A DNA stretch of 64,000 nt from Streptomyces sp. ISL-11 (GTDB lineage Bacteria > Actinomycetota > Actinomycetes > Streptomycetales > Streptomycetaceae): the NCBI RefSeq assembly GCF_018614525.1, contig NZ_JAGGOL010000027.1, positions 1-64,000 of the forward strand. Reading direction: 5' to 3'. Shown here one piece after another: positions 7,725 through 15,992 of the stretch. Below the pieces are notes generated by a model. The model was not told the DNA's origin. It saw nothing but the letters and a program-made list of their open reading frames with translations, and did no database searches. Position 1 is the first letter of the stretch. Each line of letters starts with the position of its first letter. The position numbers were made by a program, and so were the translations under genes.

Positions 7725-8444
7725 GTGCCAGCAGAGAACGAGCCCCGACCGGCCAAGAGCGAGCAGACCCGCACCGCGATCCTGGAGACCGCGATGACGC
7801 TCTTCCAGGAACGCGGCTACGACAAGACCACGATGCGGGCCATCGCCAAGGAGACCGGGGTCTCCGTCGGCAACGCGTACTACTACTTCGCCGGCAAGGA
7901 ACACCTGATCCAGGGCTTCTACGACCGGATCGCCGCCGAGCACCAAGTGGCCGTCCGGGACGTGCTGGAACGGGAGAGCGGGCTGGAGGCGCGGCTCGCG
8001 GGCGTCCTGCACGCCTGGCTGGACATCGCCGAGCCGTACCACGAATTCGCCGCCCAGTTCTTCAAGAACGCCGCCGACCCGGAGAGCCCCCTCAGCCCCT
8101 TCTCGCCCGAGTCCGAGCACGCGCGCGAGGCGGCCATCGACGTGCACCGGGAGGTGCTGGCGGGCTCCAAGGCGAAGGTTCCGGCCGAGCTCGCGGACGT
8201 ACTGCCCGAGTTGATGTGGCTGTCCCAGATGGGGCTCGTCCTGTACTGGATCTTCGACCGCTCCCCCGACCGCGAACGCAGCCGCCGGCTGGCCGACCGC
8301 GGGGCCCGGCTGACCACCCGCGGTGTGGCGCTGGCGCGCTTCCGGGTGCTGCGGCCGCTCGTGCACGAGGTGCACGAGCTGTTCACGGACTTCCTGCCGG
8401 GAATGGCCCAGACGGTCACGGCCCGCAAGAAGCCGACGAAATGA
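7725..8444 (+). CDS. TetR-family repressor, probable local regulator
   Basis: A 239-residue TetR regulator. The N-terminal helix-turn-helix is clear (RTAILETAMTLFQERGYDKTT, then MRAIAKETGVSVGNAYYYF at about residues 14-60), and the C-terminal half is the helical ligand-binding and dimer domain. It starts with GTG nine bases after the previous gene, so it is cotranscribed with the two genes it most likely represses via the TTGAACRCGTTCAA operators. The ligand is unknown. Confidence 0.88.
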   Translation: MPAENEPRPAKSEQTRTAILETAMTLFQERGYDKTTMRAIAKETGVSVGNAYYYFAGKEHLIQGFYDRIAAEHQVAVRDVLERESGLEARLAGVLHAWLDIAEPYHEFAAQFFKNAADPESPLSPFSPESEHAREAAIDVHREVLAGSKAKVPAELADVLPELMWLSQMGLVLYWIFDRSPDRERSRRLADRGARLTTRGVALARFRVLRPLVHEVHELFTDFLPGMAQTVTARKKPTK

Positions 8445-8634
8445 ACCACCGCCTCCCCGGACAGAGGTCGATCCGGACGCTGTCGTCGTCCTCATGACAT
8501 ATGCCGGGTACGTGCTGTGCCACCGGCCCAAGCGCCACAGGACGGGCGGCGGACCGGCGAGTGTCGGCGGGTAACCTGCACCGGTCAACATCACGTTGAC
8601 GCTCTTTCGCGCAGTCGATCACGGGGACCCAGCC

Positions 8635-9111
8635 ATGTCCGCACCGCCGCCGTACTACCAGAACCAGCAGCCCAACGGCTACCCGCAACAACAACAGCAG
8701 CAGCACGGATACCCGCAGCCGCCCGCACCCCAACGGCCGCAGCGGCCGAGCGCGTTGCAGAGGCTGCTCCCGATCGTCGTCATCCTGGCGGTCTTCGGCG
8801 GCGGAGCCTGGTACGTGTGGGATTACAACACCGACCCCAATGGGGGCAAGGCCAAGGAGAACGCCGCTCAGGCCGCGCAGGCCGAGGAGAACAAGAAGCA
8901 CGACCCGAATATCGGCGACTGCGTCAAGATCCGGGATCCCCAGGGCAAGCCGGTGCCGGACATCGTCGGTTGCGACTCCGGCGAGGCCGAGTACAAGATG
9001 GGTCAGAAGCTGTACGGCCCCGACAAGAAGTGCGGGCCGGAGTTCGCCTACGGCATTCAGTACTCCATCACTCGGGGCACCGACTACACGCTGTGCTTCA
9101 CCAAGGTCTGA
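8635..9111 (+). CDS. Membrane-anchored extracytoplasmic protein (LppU-like)
   Basis: A 158-residue protein. Residues 1-40 are Gln/Pro/Tyr-rich and cytoplasmic, residues 43-62 form one transmembrane helix (LLPIVVILAVFGGGAWYVW), and the C-terminal domain outside the membrane holds four cysteines (IGDCVKI, IVGCDSG, KKCGPEF, YTLCFTK) that could form two disulfides. This architecture is widespread in Streptomyces but without assigned function. The ATG at 8635 was chosen over an upstream in-frame codon because it begins the MSAPPPYY tail typical of such proteins. Confidence 0.7.
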   Translation: MSAPPPYYQNQQPNGYPQQQQQQHGYPQPPAPQRPQRPSALQRLLPIVVILAVFGGGAWYVWDYNTDPNGGKAKENAAQAAQAEENKKHDPNIGDCVKIRDPQGKPVPDIVGCDSGEAEYKMGQKLYGPDKKCGPEFAYGIQYSITRGTDYTLCFTKV

Positions 9112-9157
9112 CGTCAGCCGCGCTTCCGCCGCACGCGCTGGTACGGCCGAACGGGCG

Positions 9158-9185
9158 CGGCGCACCGGCCCGGGCCGGTGCGCCG
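9158..9185. terminator. Bidirectional terminator between convergent genes
   Basis: A perfect 28-bp palindrome, CGGCGCACCGGCCC and its complement, lies between the plus-strand 8635 gene and the minus-strand M6 protease gene. Confidence 0.75.
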
Positions 9186-9216
9186 TGCCTGTCCGGAAAA
9201 GCCTTCGGAAAGCGCG

Positions 9217-11256
9217 CTACTTCTTGAGCGAGCAAGTGGCCTGCGCCGTCCTGTTCGGGTCGCTCTCCGAGCGGGCGGTGAGGGTGATCTTCGTGTCCCG
9301 GTCGGCGGCCGCCTTCGCGGTCACGGCGACGGTGACGGGGACCGCGGTGCCGGCCGCCGCCGTGGTGAGCCGCTGGGGGAGCCAGGCGGACCAGCCGCGC
9401 CCGGAGGCGGTGGCCGACAGCCGGTAGACGTCGGAGGACAGCGAGGGATCGGTCCCCGGGGCGGTCTTCCCGGTGTTGGCGAGCGGGAAGGTGCACACGG
9501 CCCGGCCGCCGGCGGGCTTGCCCTTCGCCGTGCCGCGGCCGAGGGCGAGTCCGCGCTCCTGCGGGCCCGCGCCGTCCAGGGACTTCACGCCGACGCTGTA
9601 CGAGAGCACACCGGAGGCGTCGCGCCGGACGTCGAGGACGTAGAAGTGCAGGCGGTTGGCCTCGTCGACGTATTCGTACGAGCTGCCGGAGTCGGCCCCC
9701 GCGTGGAAGAGGGCGTCGCTGAGCTGCCGGTAGTCGCCCATGGTGATCTTCTGGAGGGTGCCGTCGGGGCGCTTGAAGTCGACCAGACCGATGTCCTCGG
9801 GGTGGGCGTCGACCACCCAGGCGAAGGGCGCCCGGTCGGCGTTCTTGGTCTTGCTCAGCAGGACACCGCTGTCGGGGGTGAAGGAGTCCATGCCCATGCG
9901 GTCGACGACCTCGACGGTGTAGTTGTCGTAGCCGCCGCCGTCGCACAGGGGGTCGGTGTTCCGGTCGCAGGCCGGGGAGAGGTCGCGGCGCATGGAGATG
10001 TTGACGCCGGTGAGGCCCTTCTCGCCGGGGGGCGCGGAGCGGGCGGTGACGCGGGCGACGACGAGGCCGGAGTCCTTGAGGGCGTCGCGGTCGAGGCGCA
10101 GGACGTTCTTGTCGTCGACGATGCCGAGCTTGAGCTTGTCCCGCAGCACGTGCTGCGCGCCCATCGAGCCGCCGGCGGTGGCCGGGATCTGCCAGCGGGT
10201 GTGCGGGCCGCCGGGGCCGTTGAACGAGCCGCGCGAGAGCATGCCCCAGATGCCGGTGTAGGAGCGGCTGAGCGGTGTGCCGTAGGGGTTGTTGTAGTTG
10301 TCGCCGATGCCCAGGATGTGGGTGAGCTCGTGGGCGAAGGTGGCCATGCCGGAGCTCTCGGCCTGGGTGGACGAGCCGTCCGCGGCGTTGGGCCAGATGC
10401 GGGCGGCCGCCTGCCAGGACGTCCAGGGCACGTAGCGGGTGCGTGCGGCGTTGCCGCCGCCGGGCGTAGCGGCCGGCGGTCCCCAGGCGGCCGGCACGTC
10501 CTGTGCGGAGGGGAACCTCATCTGCCCGAACTCCTGCCAGGCGGACGACTCGTCGACGCCGGCGGTGAGGTAGAAGACGAAGTCGAACTCGGCGGGCTTG
10601 CCGGCGCCCGCGTCGGCGACCCAGGCGCGCTTGCCGTCGGTGCGGAGGTCCTTGCCGCAGGTGTCACCGCGCGGGCAGGCGTCGGGGTTCATGCCGGGCT
10701 CGATGCCGTACTGGTAGGACTTCCCCGGCATCCGGTAGACGCCGAAGGCGGTCAGGTCGACGCCGACGCGGCCGCCGGAGTCCTCCATCCAGTACTCGTT
10801 GATGGTGTGGCCGTGGTTGAGCTGACCGGGCTTGTTCAGGAAGTCCTGGTAGAACTTGGCGACTTGGCCGCGGGGGATGCCGGCGGCGGTGGGCAGTGGG
10901 TTGCCGAACCGGGCGGCGCCGGCCGCCTTGGTGACGGAGAACTCCTCGTCGGGGTAGTCCAGGAGCACCAGCGCGCCCTTGAACGTGCGCCGGGTGGGCT
11001 TGACGTCGGGATCGGCCCAGTGCGTACCGGGGACCGAGCGGTATTCGGCCCAGGTCATGTCGTCCGGGTTGCGCCAGCGCTGCGGGTCGACCGGCTGGAC
11101 GAGCGCCGGGCGCGCGCGGGAGGCGGCGTCGGGTGTCGCCCGCGCGGGTCCGGCGGCGAGCGCGGCGGCCAGGAGGCCGAGGAGCAGGGCGGCGACGCCC
11201 GTCGCGCGTAAGGGGGTCCGGCGTGGCCGGCGGGCGGGTCTGTGGCGGAGGAACAC
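9217..11256 (-). CDS. Secreted M6-family metalloprotease (immune inhibitor A-like)
   Basis: A 679-residue secreted zinc protease. A twin-arginine-rich positively charged N-terminus and hydrophobic segment (residues about 18-40) ending in ARA form a signal peptide. The zinc motif HELTH is at residues 309-313 (ATFAHELTHILGIGDNY), and a conserved GIWGMLSRG Met-turn region follows. The C-terminal half is a beta-rich domain. M6 enzymes degrade extracellular proteins during developmental growth. The GTG at 11256 follows GAGGTG. Monocistronic, between two hairpin terminators. Confidence 0.87.
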   Translation of the reverse strand: MFLRHRPARRPRRTPLRATGVAALLLGLLAAALAAGPARATPDAASRARPALVQPVDPQRWRNPDDMTWAEYRSVPGTHWADPDVKPTRRTFKGALVLLDYPDEEFSVTKAAGAARFGNPLPTAAGIPRGQVAKFYQDFLNKPGQLNHGHTINEYWMEDSGGRVGVDLTAFGVYRMPGKSYQYGIEPGMNPDACPRGDTCGKDLRTDGKRAWVADAGAGKPAEFDFVFYLTAGVDESSAWQEFGQMRFPSAQDVPAAWGPPAATPGGGNAARTRYVPWTSWQAAARIWPNAADGSSTQAESSGMATFAHELTHILGIGDNYNNPYGTPLSRSYTGIWGMLSRGSFNGPGGPHTRWQIPATAGGSMGAQHVLRDKLKLGIVDDKNVLRLDRDALKDSGLVVARVTARSAPPGEKGLTGVNISMRRDLSPACDRNTDPLCDGGGYDNYTVEVVDRMGMDSFTPDSGVLLSKTKNADRAPFAWVVDAHPEDIGLVDFKRPDGTLQKITMGDYRQLSDALFHAGADSGSSYEYVDEANRLHFYVLDVRRDASGVLSYSVGVKSLDGAGPQERGLALGRGTAKGKPAGGRAVCTFPLANTGKTAPGTDPSLSSDVYRLSATASGRGWSAWLPQRLTTAAAGTAVPVTVAVTAKAAADRDTKITLTARSESDPNRTAQATCSLKK

Positions 11257-11437
11257 GGCTCACCTCTTTGCCTGAAGTCACCTGGAGTCGCTAGACGGGG
11301 GCATGACAAGGCGTGCGATGGAGGTGCCCATCGCGGTCACGGTAGGGCGGGGAGAGGCGTGACGCCAGAGTGCCCGCGTGACGTTCGTGAGGCGGTACGA
11401 CTCCGGGGGCGGCGGAGCCGCACCGTCACCTCACGCG

Positions 11438-11470
11438 AAGAGCCCCGACCGGACACCGGTCGGGGCTCTT
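11438..11470 (-). terminator. Terminator downstream of the 11484-11792 gene
   Basis: The 15-bp perfect stem AAGAGCCCCGACCGG/CCGGTCGGGGCTCTT has a three-base loop and lies 13 bases past the stop codon of the minus-strand gene. Confidence 0.8.
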
Positions 11471-11483
11471 GGCGCGCGTCGGA

Positions 11484-11792
11484 TCAGTTGGCGGCCGGGC
11501 TGCCGAGCAGCGCCGACGCGGCCTCCAGCGCGGTGGGCGCGACGGCCGGGGCCGGGGCCGGGGTCGTGTGGCAGGTGAAGCCGAGGCGGGTGAGGGCCCG
11601 CGTCACCTCGCCCGCGCTGAAGTCGCGGCGGTCCTGCTTGGTGATCACTTCACCCACCTGCTTGACGGGGTAGGTGCGGCGGTTGATGGTCACCGACGCG
11701 TCCGTGACCGGTTCGGGCTTGATGCCCTTCATCGAGTGCTCCACCTCGCTCTTGACCAGGTCGAAGGGGAAGCGGGCGATGACGCAGCGCAT
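11484..11792 (-). CDS. Conserved small protein of unknown function next to a DEAD helicase
   Basis: A 102-residue protein starting MRCVIARFPFDLVKSEVE, with a basic centre (ITKQDRRDFSAGEVTRAL) and a low-complexity Ala/Pro tail. It looks like a small nucleic-acid-associated protein that accompanies the cold-shock helicase in Streptomyces, but no named domain is recognised. It lies 55 bases downstream of the helicase on the same strand and is probably cotranscribed. Confidence 0.65.
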   Translation of the reverse strand: MRCVIARFPFDLVKSEVEHSMKGIKPEPVTDASVTINRRTYPVKQVGEVITKQDRRDFSAGEVTRALTRLGFTCHTTPAPAPAVAPTALEAASALLGSPAAN

Positions 11793-11847
11793 AGTGCCTC
11801 AACAGGGTTGTGGAAGAAGACCGGACGGAAGGGGGAAGGACGTCGGC

Positions 11848-13314
11848 TCAGGCGGCCCTGCGGGCGCCGCCGGAGGGACGGCGACCGCGGGCCGGGGAGG
11901 TGCGGCGCCTGGCGCCACCCGCCGCCGCCGGCGGAGCGGCGATGGTGACGGGAACGCCCGAGGGCGCCTGGGCCCCGGTGATGCGGCTGAGTTCGGCCTC
12001 GCCGGAGCGTACCTGGGCGATCCGCGGGGTGATGCCCGCGTCGGCCATCAGGCGGGTCATGTCGCGTCGCTGGTTGGGCAGGACGAGGGTGACGACGCTG
12101 CCGGACTCACCGGCACGGGCGGTGCGGCCACCGCGGTGCAGGTAGTCCTTGTGGTCGCTCGGCGGATCGACGTTGACGACCAGGTCGAGGTTGTCGACGT
12201 GGATGCCGCGGGCCGCGACGTTGGTGGCGACCAGCACGGTGACGTGACCCGTCTTGAACTGGGCGAGCGTACGGGTGCGCTGCGGCTGGGACTTGCCGCC
12301 GTGCAGCGCCGCGGCCCGTACACCGCTGTTCAGCAGGTGCTTGGTCAGCTGGTCGACGGCGTGCTTGGTGTCCAGGAACATGATCACGCGGCCGTCGCGG
12401 GCGGCGATCTCCGTCGTCGTGGCGTACTTGTCGGCGCCGTGCACGTGCAGGACGTGGTGTTCCATCGTGGTCACCGCGCCGGCCGACGGGTCGACGGAGT
12501 GGACGACCGGGTCGTGCAGGTAGCGGCGGACGAGCAGGTCGACGTTGCGGTCGAGGGTGGCGGAGAACAGCATCCGCTGGCCCTCGGTGCGCACCTGGTC
12601 GAGGAGTTCGGTGACCTGCGGCATGAAGCCCATGTCGGCCATCTGGTCGGCCTCGTCCAGGACGGTGATGGCGACGCGGTCCAGACGGCAGTCGCCGCGC
12701 GCGATGAGGTCCTTGAGCCGGCCCGGCGTCGCGACGACGACCTCGGCACCGCCGCGCAGGGCGCTCGCCTGGCGGCCGATCGACATGCCGCCGACCACGG
12801 TGGCCAGCCGCAGCCGCAGCGCCCGGGCGTACGGGGTGAGCGCGTCGGTGACCTGCTGGGCCAGTTCCCGGGTGGGGACGAGCACGAGGGCGAGCGGCTG
12901 CCTGGCCTCGGCCCGCTGCCCGGCCGTACGGACCAGCAGCGCCAGGCCGAAGGCCAGGGTCTTGCCGGAGCCGGTGCGGCCGCGGCCCAGGACGTCCCGG
13001 CCGGCCAGGGAGTTCGGCAGGGTCGCCGCCTGGATCGGGAACGGCTCGGTCACGCCGAGGTCGGTGAGCGTCTTCAGCACCGCGTCCGGCATGCCGAGGT
13101 CGGCGAACGACGCGGCGGCAGGCAGGGCCGGGGTGATGGTCACCGGCAGTGCGAACTCCCCCTGGGGAGCGGCGGGCCGGCGTCCGAAGCCGCCGGAGCG
13201 GCCGGAGCCGCCCGTACGGCCCTGGGCCTGCGCGCGGTAGCCGCGGCCGGAGCCGGCGGCGGGGGCGCCATTGCGGCGGGGTGTGCGGTCGTTCATGCGC
13301 GTGCTGCGGTTCAT
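11848..13314 (-). CDS. DEAD-box ATP-dependent RNA helicase
   Basis: A 488-residue RNA helicase. Motifs in order: Q-motif region (FADLGMPDAVLKTL, PFPIQAATLP, residues 70-100), Walker A GRTGSGKT (112-119), PTRELAQQ, TPGRL, DEAD (220-223), SAT (251-253), and in the second RecA domain FLDTKHAVDQL, ATNVAARGIH and HRGGRTARAG. Both ends are Arg/Gly-rich RNA-binding tails. The ATG at 13314 has a strong GAGGAAGG site. Its position beside a cold-shock gene and probable cotranscription with the 11484 gene suggest a role in RNA unwinding in the cold. Confidence 0.93.
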   Translation of the reverse strand: MNRSTRMNDRTPRRNGAPAAGSGRGYRAQAQGRTGGSGRSGGFGRRPAAPQGEFALPVTITPALPAAASFADLGMPDAVLKTLTDLGVTEPFPIQAATLPNSLAGRDVLGRGRTGSGKTLAFGLALLVRTAGQRAEARQPLALVLVPTRELAQQVTDALTPYARALRLRLATVVGGMSIGRQASALRGGAEVVVATPGRLKDLIARGDCRLDRVAITVLDEADQMADMGFMPQVTELLDQVRTEGQRMLFSATLDRNVDLLVRRYLHDPVVHSVDPSAGAVTTMEHHVLHVHGADKYATTTEIAARDGRVIMFLDTKHAVDQLTKHLLNSGVRAAALHGGKSQPQRTRTLAQFKTGHVTVLVATNVAARGIHVDNLDLVVNVDPPSDHKDYLHRGGRTARAGESGSVVTLVLPNQRRDMTRLMADAGITPRIAQVRSGEAELSRITGAQAPSGVPVTIAAPPAAAGGARRRTSPARGRRPSGGARRAA

Positions 13315-13592
13315 GGGGAACCTTCCTCGATGCGGCAACGTATCGAGGAATTCCCGGCGGCGATGGCGGGCCGCGCAGAGGATCGCAAGAACGAGCCGAA
13401 GAAATGCGGATACGGAGCCCGGTCGCCGGTATGCAAACCGGGCCGGCTCTCCGGGAAAGAGCTCGGGCGGACCGGTGTCCGGGCGTGGCCGGGGACGGGC
13501 GACCCGGTGTACGTACGGCCCGGCGGGCCGCCTAGCAGGAAAGGGGACGTGCCGGCACCGGCACGCCCGCCGGCGCCCTGAAACGCAACGAG

Positions 13593-13623
13593 CTGGGGCC
13601 CGCACCCAAGGTGCGGGCCCCAG
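13593..13623 (-). terminator. Terminator downstream of the cold-shock gene
   Basis: The 14-bp perfect stem CTGGGGCCCGCACC/GGTGCGGGCCCCAG with a three-base loop lies 35 bases past the cspA-type stop codon. Confidence 0.85.
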
Positions 13624-13658
13624 CCACGTCATGCGTCATGCGCCTCGAAGCGTCGAGG

Positions 13659-13862
13659 TCAGGCGGGAACGATGTTCTCGGCCTGCGGGCCCTTCTGGCC
13701 CTGCGTGACGTCGAAGTTCACCTTCTGGCCTTCCTGGAGCTCACGGAAGCCCTGGGTGGCGATGTTCGAGTAGTGGGCGAACACGTCCGGGCCGCCACCC
13801 TCCTGCTCGATGAAGCCGAAGCCCTTTTCCGCGTTGAACCACTTGACGGTGCCAGTAGCCAT
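13659..13862 (-). CDS. Cold-shock protein (CspA family)
   Basis: A 67-residue OB-fold RNA/DNA chaperone, [20 protein letters not shown], with the RNP1 motif KGFGFIEQ and RNP2 motif VFAHYS intact. Size is exactly that of the family. A GGAG site precedes the ATG. It melts RNA secondary structure and is abundant in Streptomyces. Confidence 0.96.
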   Translation of the reverse strand: MATGTVKWFNAEKGFGFIEQEGGGPDVFAHYSNIATQGFRELQEGQKVNFDVTQGQKGPQAENIVPA

Positions 13863-14195
13863 GTCATATCTCCTTCGGGGCATTGCCCGAGGGCCGCACT
13901 GTGCGACCCCGAGTCGCCGTAATGATTGCCCCGGCCGGAATAGCACCGGAAATACAAAAGAGCCCGCCGGGCACAGAAAGCCGGGAGAGCACCTGAAGTC
14001 CTTGGGAAACCACAACTGCAACTGAGATCCAGCCTAGCACGGCGCAAGCGGCTGATCACGGGACGTAATTTCACTCCGCCCGCCGCAGTACAATTCCTCA
14101 TCGCGCATGACGCTGATTTCTGTGTCTGCGACGCGAGATATTCGGATGCGCGGGGCACAGCGCGGAGGCGGAGCGGACCGGGAACGGTGGCCGCC
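13863..14195 (-). promoter_or_regulatory. Leader and promoter region of the cold-shock gene, no coding sequence seen
   Basis: No gene is visible in these 333 bases. Immediately before the ribosome site on the minus strand is a hairpin, TCGGGCAATGCCCCGA (around 13873-13888), next to AAGGAGA, and the AT-rich stretch above it is unusual for this genome. Together this suggests a long, structured 5' leader such as cold-shock genes use. I cannot place the promoter exactly. Confidence 0.45.
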
Positions 14196-14546
14196 TCAGG
14201 CGCCGGCGGACGCGTCGGGGCCGGCGGCCGGCGAGCGGCGCAGCTCCTCGTTGAGGCGGAGCGCGTCCTCCAGCTGATCCTCAAGAATGACGATGCGGCA
14301 CGCGGCGTCGACCGGCATACCGCCGTCGACGAGCTCGCGGGCGCGGGCGGCAATGCGCAGCTGGTAGCGGGAGTAGCGGCGGTGGCCACCCTCGGAGCGC
14401 AGGGGAGTGATCAGCCGGGCCTCGCCGAGGGTGCGGAGGAAGCCGGGCGTGGCGCCGATCATCTCGGCCGCGCGGCCCATGGTGTAGGCGGGATAGTCGT
14501 CGTCGTCGAGTCGGTCGGTGGCGTGCGGCTGGGTCTCTCGGGGCAT
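14196..14546 (-). CDS. MerR-family regulator, HspR-like
   Basis: A 116-residue MerR-type protein. The winged helix reads AYTMGRAAEMIGATPGFLRT, then LGEARLITPLRSEGGHRRYS at about residues 20-60, followed by a short dimer helix ending ILEDQLEDALRL. No C-terminal metal-binding cysteines occur. The GGHRRYS signature and short tail resemble heat-shock repressor HspR rather than metal sensors. It is divergent from hsp20 and probably controls it and itself (inference). Start ATG at 14546 with AGAGGT upstream. Confidence 0.8.
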   Translation of the reverse strand: MPRETQPHATDRLDDDDYPAYTMGRAAEMIGATPGFLRTLGEARLITPLRSEGGHRRYSRYQLRIAARARELVDGGMPVDAACRIVILEDQLEDALRLNEELRRSPAAGPDASAGA

Positions 14547-14573
14547 CTGCACCTCTTCTTGGGAACGCGTCGA

Positions 14574-14603
14574 GGGCCCCGGTGCCGAGCGGCACCGGGG
14601 CCC
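14574..14603 (-). other. Strong hairpin in the leader of the MerR-type gene
   Basis: A perfect 13-bp stem GGGCCCCGGTGCC/GGCACCGGGGCCC with a GAGC loop sits 28-57 bases upstream of the regulator's start codon. It could be an attenuator or leader structure. It is not placed to terminate either gene. Confidence 0.5.
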
Positions 14604-14800
14604 GAGGGTTACAACACCACGCGCCGGCATCCGGGCGCCGGCTCTCACACCGTTGGCTATGAGGAAAACCCTAACGACGCGCGGGCTCCATGTCTACCGT
14701 CATCGCAGTAGATTTTCCTCAGCAGAGGGAGCAGTTTCCAGCCTCTCCGCAGCTGCCGCGGGCCTGCGCACCTTCGGGCCTGCGGACCGCCGAGCCCGAG

Positions 14801-14842
14801 GTTGAGCGTGGGCTTGTCAACTTTGCTGCTGCGCGCTATATA
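14801..14842 (+). promoter_or_regulatory. hsp20 promoter with HAIR-like inverted repeat
   Basis: A -35 TTGTCA (14814-14819) and -10 TATATA (14837-14842) are 17 bases apart. The inverted repeat GTTGAGC-N7-TGTCAAC (14801-14821) overlaps the -35 box and has the 7-N7-7 form of the HspR-associated inverted repeat, whose consensus is CTTGAGT-N7-ACTCAAG. The match is imperfect, but the spacing and the divergent MerR regulator support an operator. Confidence 0.65.
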
Positions 14843-14889
14843 GGCGGTATCGCCATGCGCATCCCTTATCCACGGGAAAGGAGTGACCG

Positions 14890-15315
14890 ATGATGCTCAT
14901 GCGAACCGACCCCTTCCGCGAGCTCGACCGGCTGACCCAGCAGGTGCTGGGGACGACGGCGCGGCCGGCGGCCATGCCGATGGACGCCTTCAGGGACGGT
15001 GACACCTTCGTCGTCGAGCTGGATCTGCCGGGCGTGGACCCGGAGACCATCGACCTGGACGTCGAGCGCAACGTGCTGACCGTCAGGGCCGAACGCCGTC
15101 CCGCCGCCGGGGAGAACGCCGAGGTGCTGATCTCGGAACGCCCGGCCGGAGCCTTCAGCCGTCAGCTCTTCCTCGGTGAGACCCTGGAGACCGAGCGCAT
15201 CGACGCGGCGTACGAGGCCGGCGTGCTGAGGCTGCGCATCCCGGTCGCCGAACAGGCCAAGCCCCGCAAGATCACCATCACCGGCGGGGACCGGCGCAAG
15301 GAGATCCGCGGCTGA
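14890..15315 (+). CDS. Hsp20/alpha-crystallin small heat-shock protein
   Basis: A 141-residue ATP-independent holdase. The alpha-crystallin domain spans about residues 35-130: [30 protein letters not shown], then [19 protein letters not shown], ending with the [15 protein letters not shown] segment containing the conserved GVLRL core. It prevents protein aggregation during heat or redox stress. Ribosome site AAAGGAG before ATG 14890. Operator-promoter immediately upstream. Confidence 0.94.
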   Translation: MMLMRTDPFRELDRLTQQVLGTTARPAAMPMDAFRDGDTFVVELDLPGVDPETIDLDVERNVLTVRAERRPAAGENAEVLISERPAGAFSRQLFLGETLETERIDAAYEAGVLRLRIPVAEQAKPRKITITGGDRRKEIRG

Positions 15316-15322
15316 ACCCGCC

Positions 15323-15361
15323 GGGGCGGGACCGGTGACGCTGCCCCTCCGGTCCCGCCCC
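15323..15361 (+). terminator. Terminator after hsp20
   Basis: The 13-bp stem GGGGCGGGACCGG/CCGGTCCCGCCCC starts eight bases after the hsp20 stop codon. Confidence 0.75.
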
Positions 15362-15376
15362 GTCCGCCTCACCGGC

Positions 15377-15390
15377 GGGCCGTACGGTCC
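15377..15390. promoter_or_regulatory. DevR/OsdR-like box upstream of the DUF2267 gene
   Basis: GGGCCGTACGGTCC is a near-perfect palindrome 48 bases before the DUF2267 start. It matches the pattern GGGCCGwwCGGnCC that recurs twice at 18582-18619 in front of the globin gene, beside a DevS/DevR-type pair. Confidence 0.55.
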
Positions 15391-15437
15391 GCCGACGGGC
15401 AGCCTGCCGAAGGGGCAGCGCCCGAAGGAGGGCCGAC

Positions 15438-15833
15438 ATGGTGATGAAGTGGGACGCGTTCCTCTCCGCCGTCCGGGAACGCGGCCAGTACCCCTCCCCG
15501 CGGGAGGCCGAGCGGGCGGCCCGCGTCGTCCTCGCGCTCCTGGGCGCGCACCTGGTGGGCTCCGAGAAGGCCGAACTCGCCGCGCGGCTGCCGGAGGAGT
15601 GCGCGCTGGTGCTCCTCAACCCGCTGCCGGCCGCCGAGCCGCTCAGCACCCAGCGGTTCGTCCGGGCGACGGCGGCGTGGATCGAGGGAGCCACCGAGGA
15701 GACCGCGAAGTGGGACGTCGGCGCCGTGCTCAGCGTCGTGGCCGACGCCGCCGACGAGGACCTGCTGCGCCGCGTGATCCTCCAGCTCCCGCCCGACTAC
15801 GACCTGCTCTTCGGCCACCCCGAGCCGATCTGA
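15438..15833 (+). CDS. DUF2267 protein
   Basis: A 131-residue protein of the DUF2267 family: WDAFLSAVRERGQYPSPREAER near the N-terminus and LLNPLPAAEPLSTQRFVRATAAWIE in the centre. The family has no known activity and is often found with stress and hypoxia regulons, which fits the adjacent hsp20 and two-component system. A DevR-like box lies upstream. Confidence 0.78.
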   Translation: MVMKWDAFLSAVRERGQYPSPREAERAARVVLALLGAHLVGSEKAELAARLPEECALVLLNPLPAAEPLSTQRFVRATAAWIEGATEETAKWDVGAVLSVVADAADEDLLRRVILQLPPDYDLLFGHPEPI

Positions 15834-15992
15834 CCGTCCGGGTCGCCGCGCGGCCTCCGGCGGCCACCCGCCGGTCGGTGGAGAGCGGAGCGGACACTCG
15901 AGGGCACCGGAGCGGACACCGAGGGGCCACCCACCGTCAGTGATCCCTGTCGTACGCTGCTGGGCAGGCAACGGGGCGCCCGGGGAGCAGTC

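Noticed and set aside
9178..11211. A 677-codon plus-strand open frame over the M6 protease.
   Set aside because: It is Gly/Ala/Val-rich, has no motifs and lies opposite a well-supported secreted protease; such antisense frames are normal in GC-rich DNA.
14770..14790. A DevR-like box upstream of hsp20 (GGGCCTGCGGACC).
   Set aside because: It is one base shorter than the 14-bp pattern and lacks the central CG symmetry; probably chance in GC-rich DNA.
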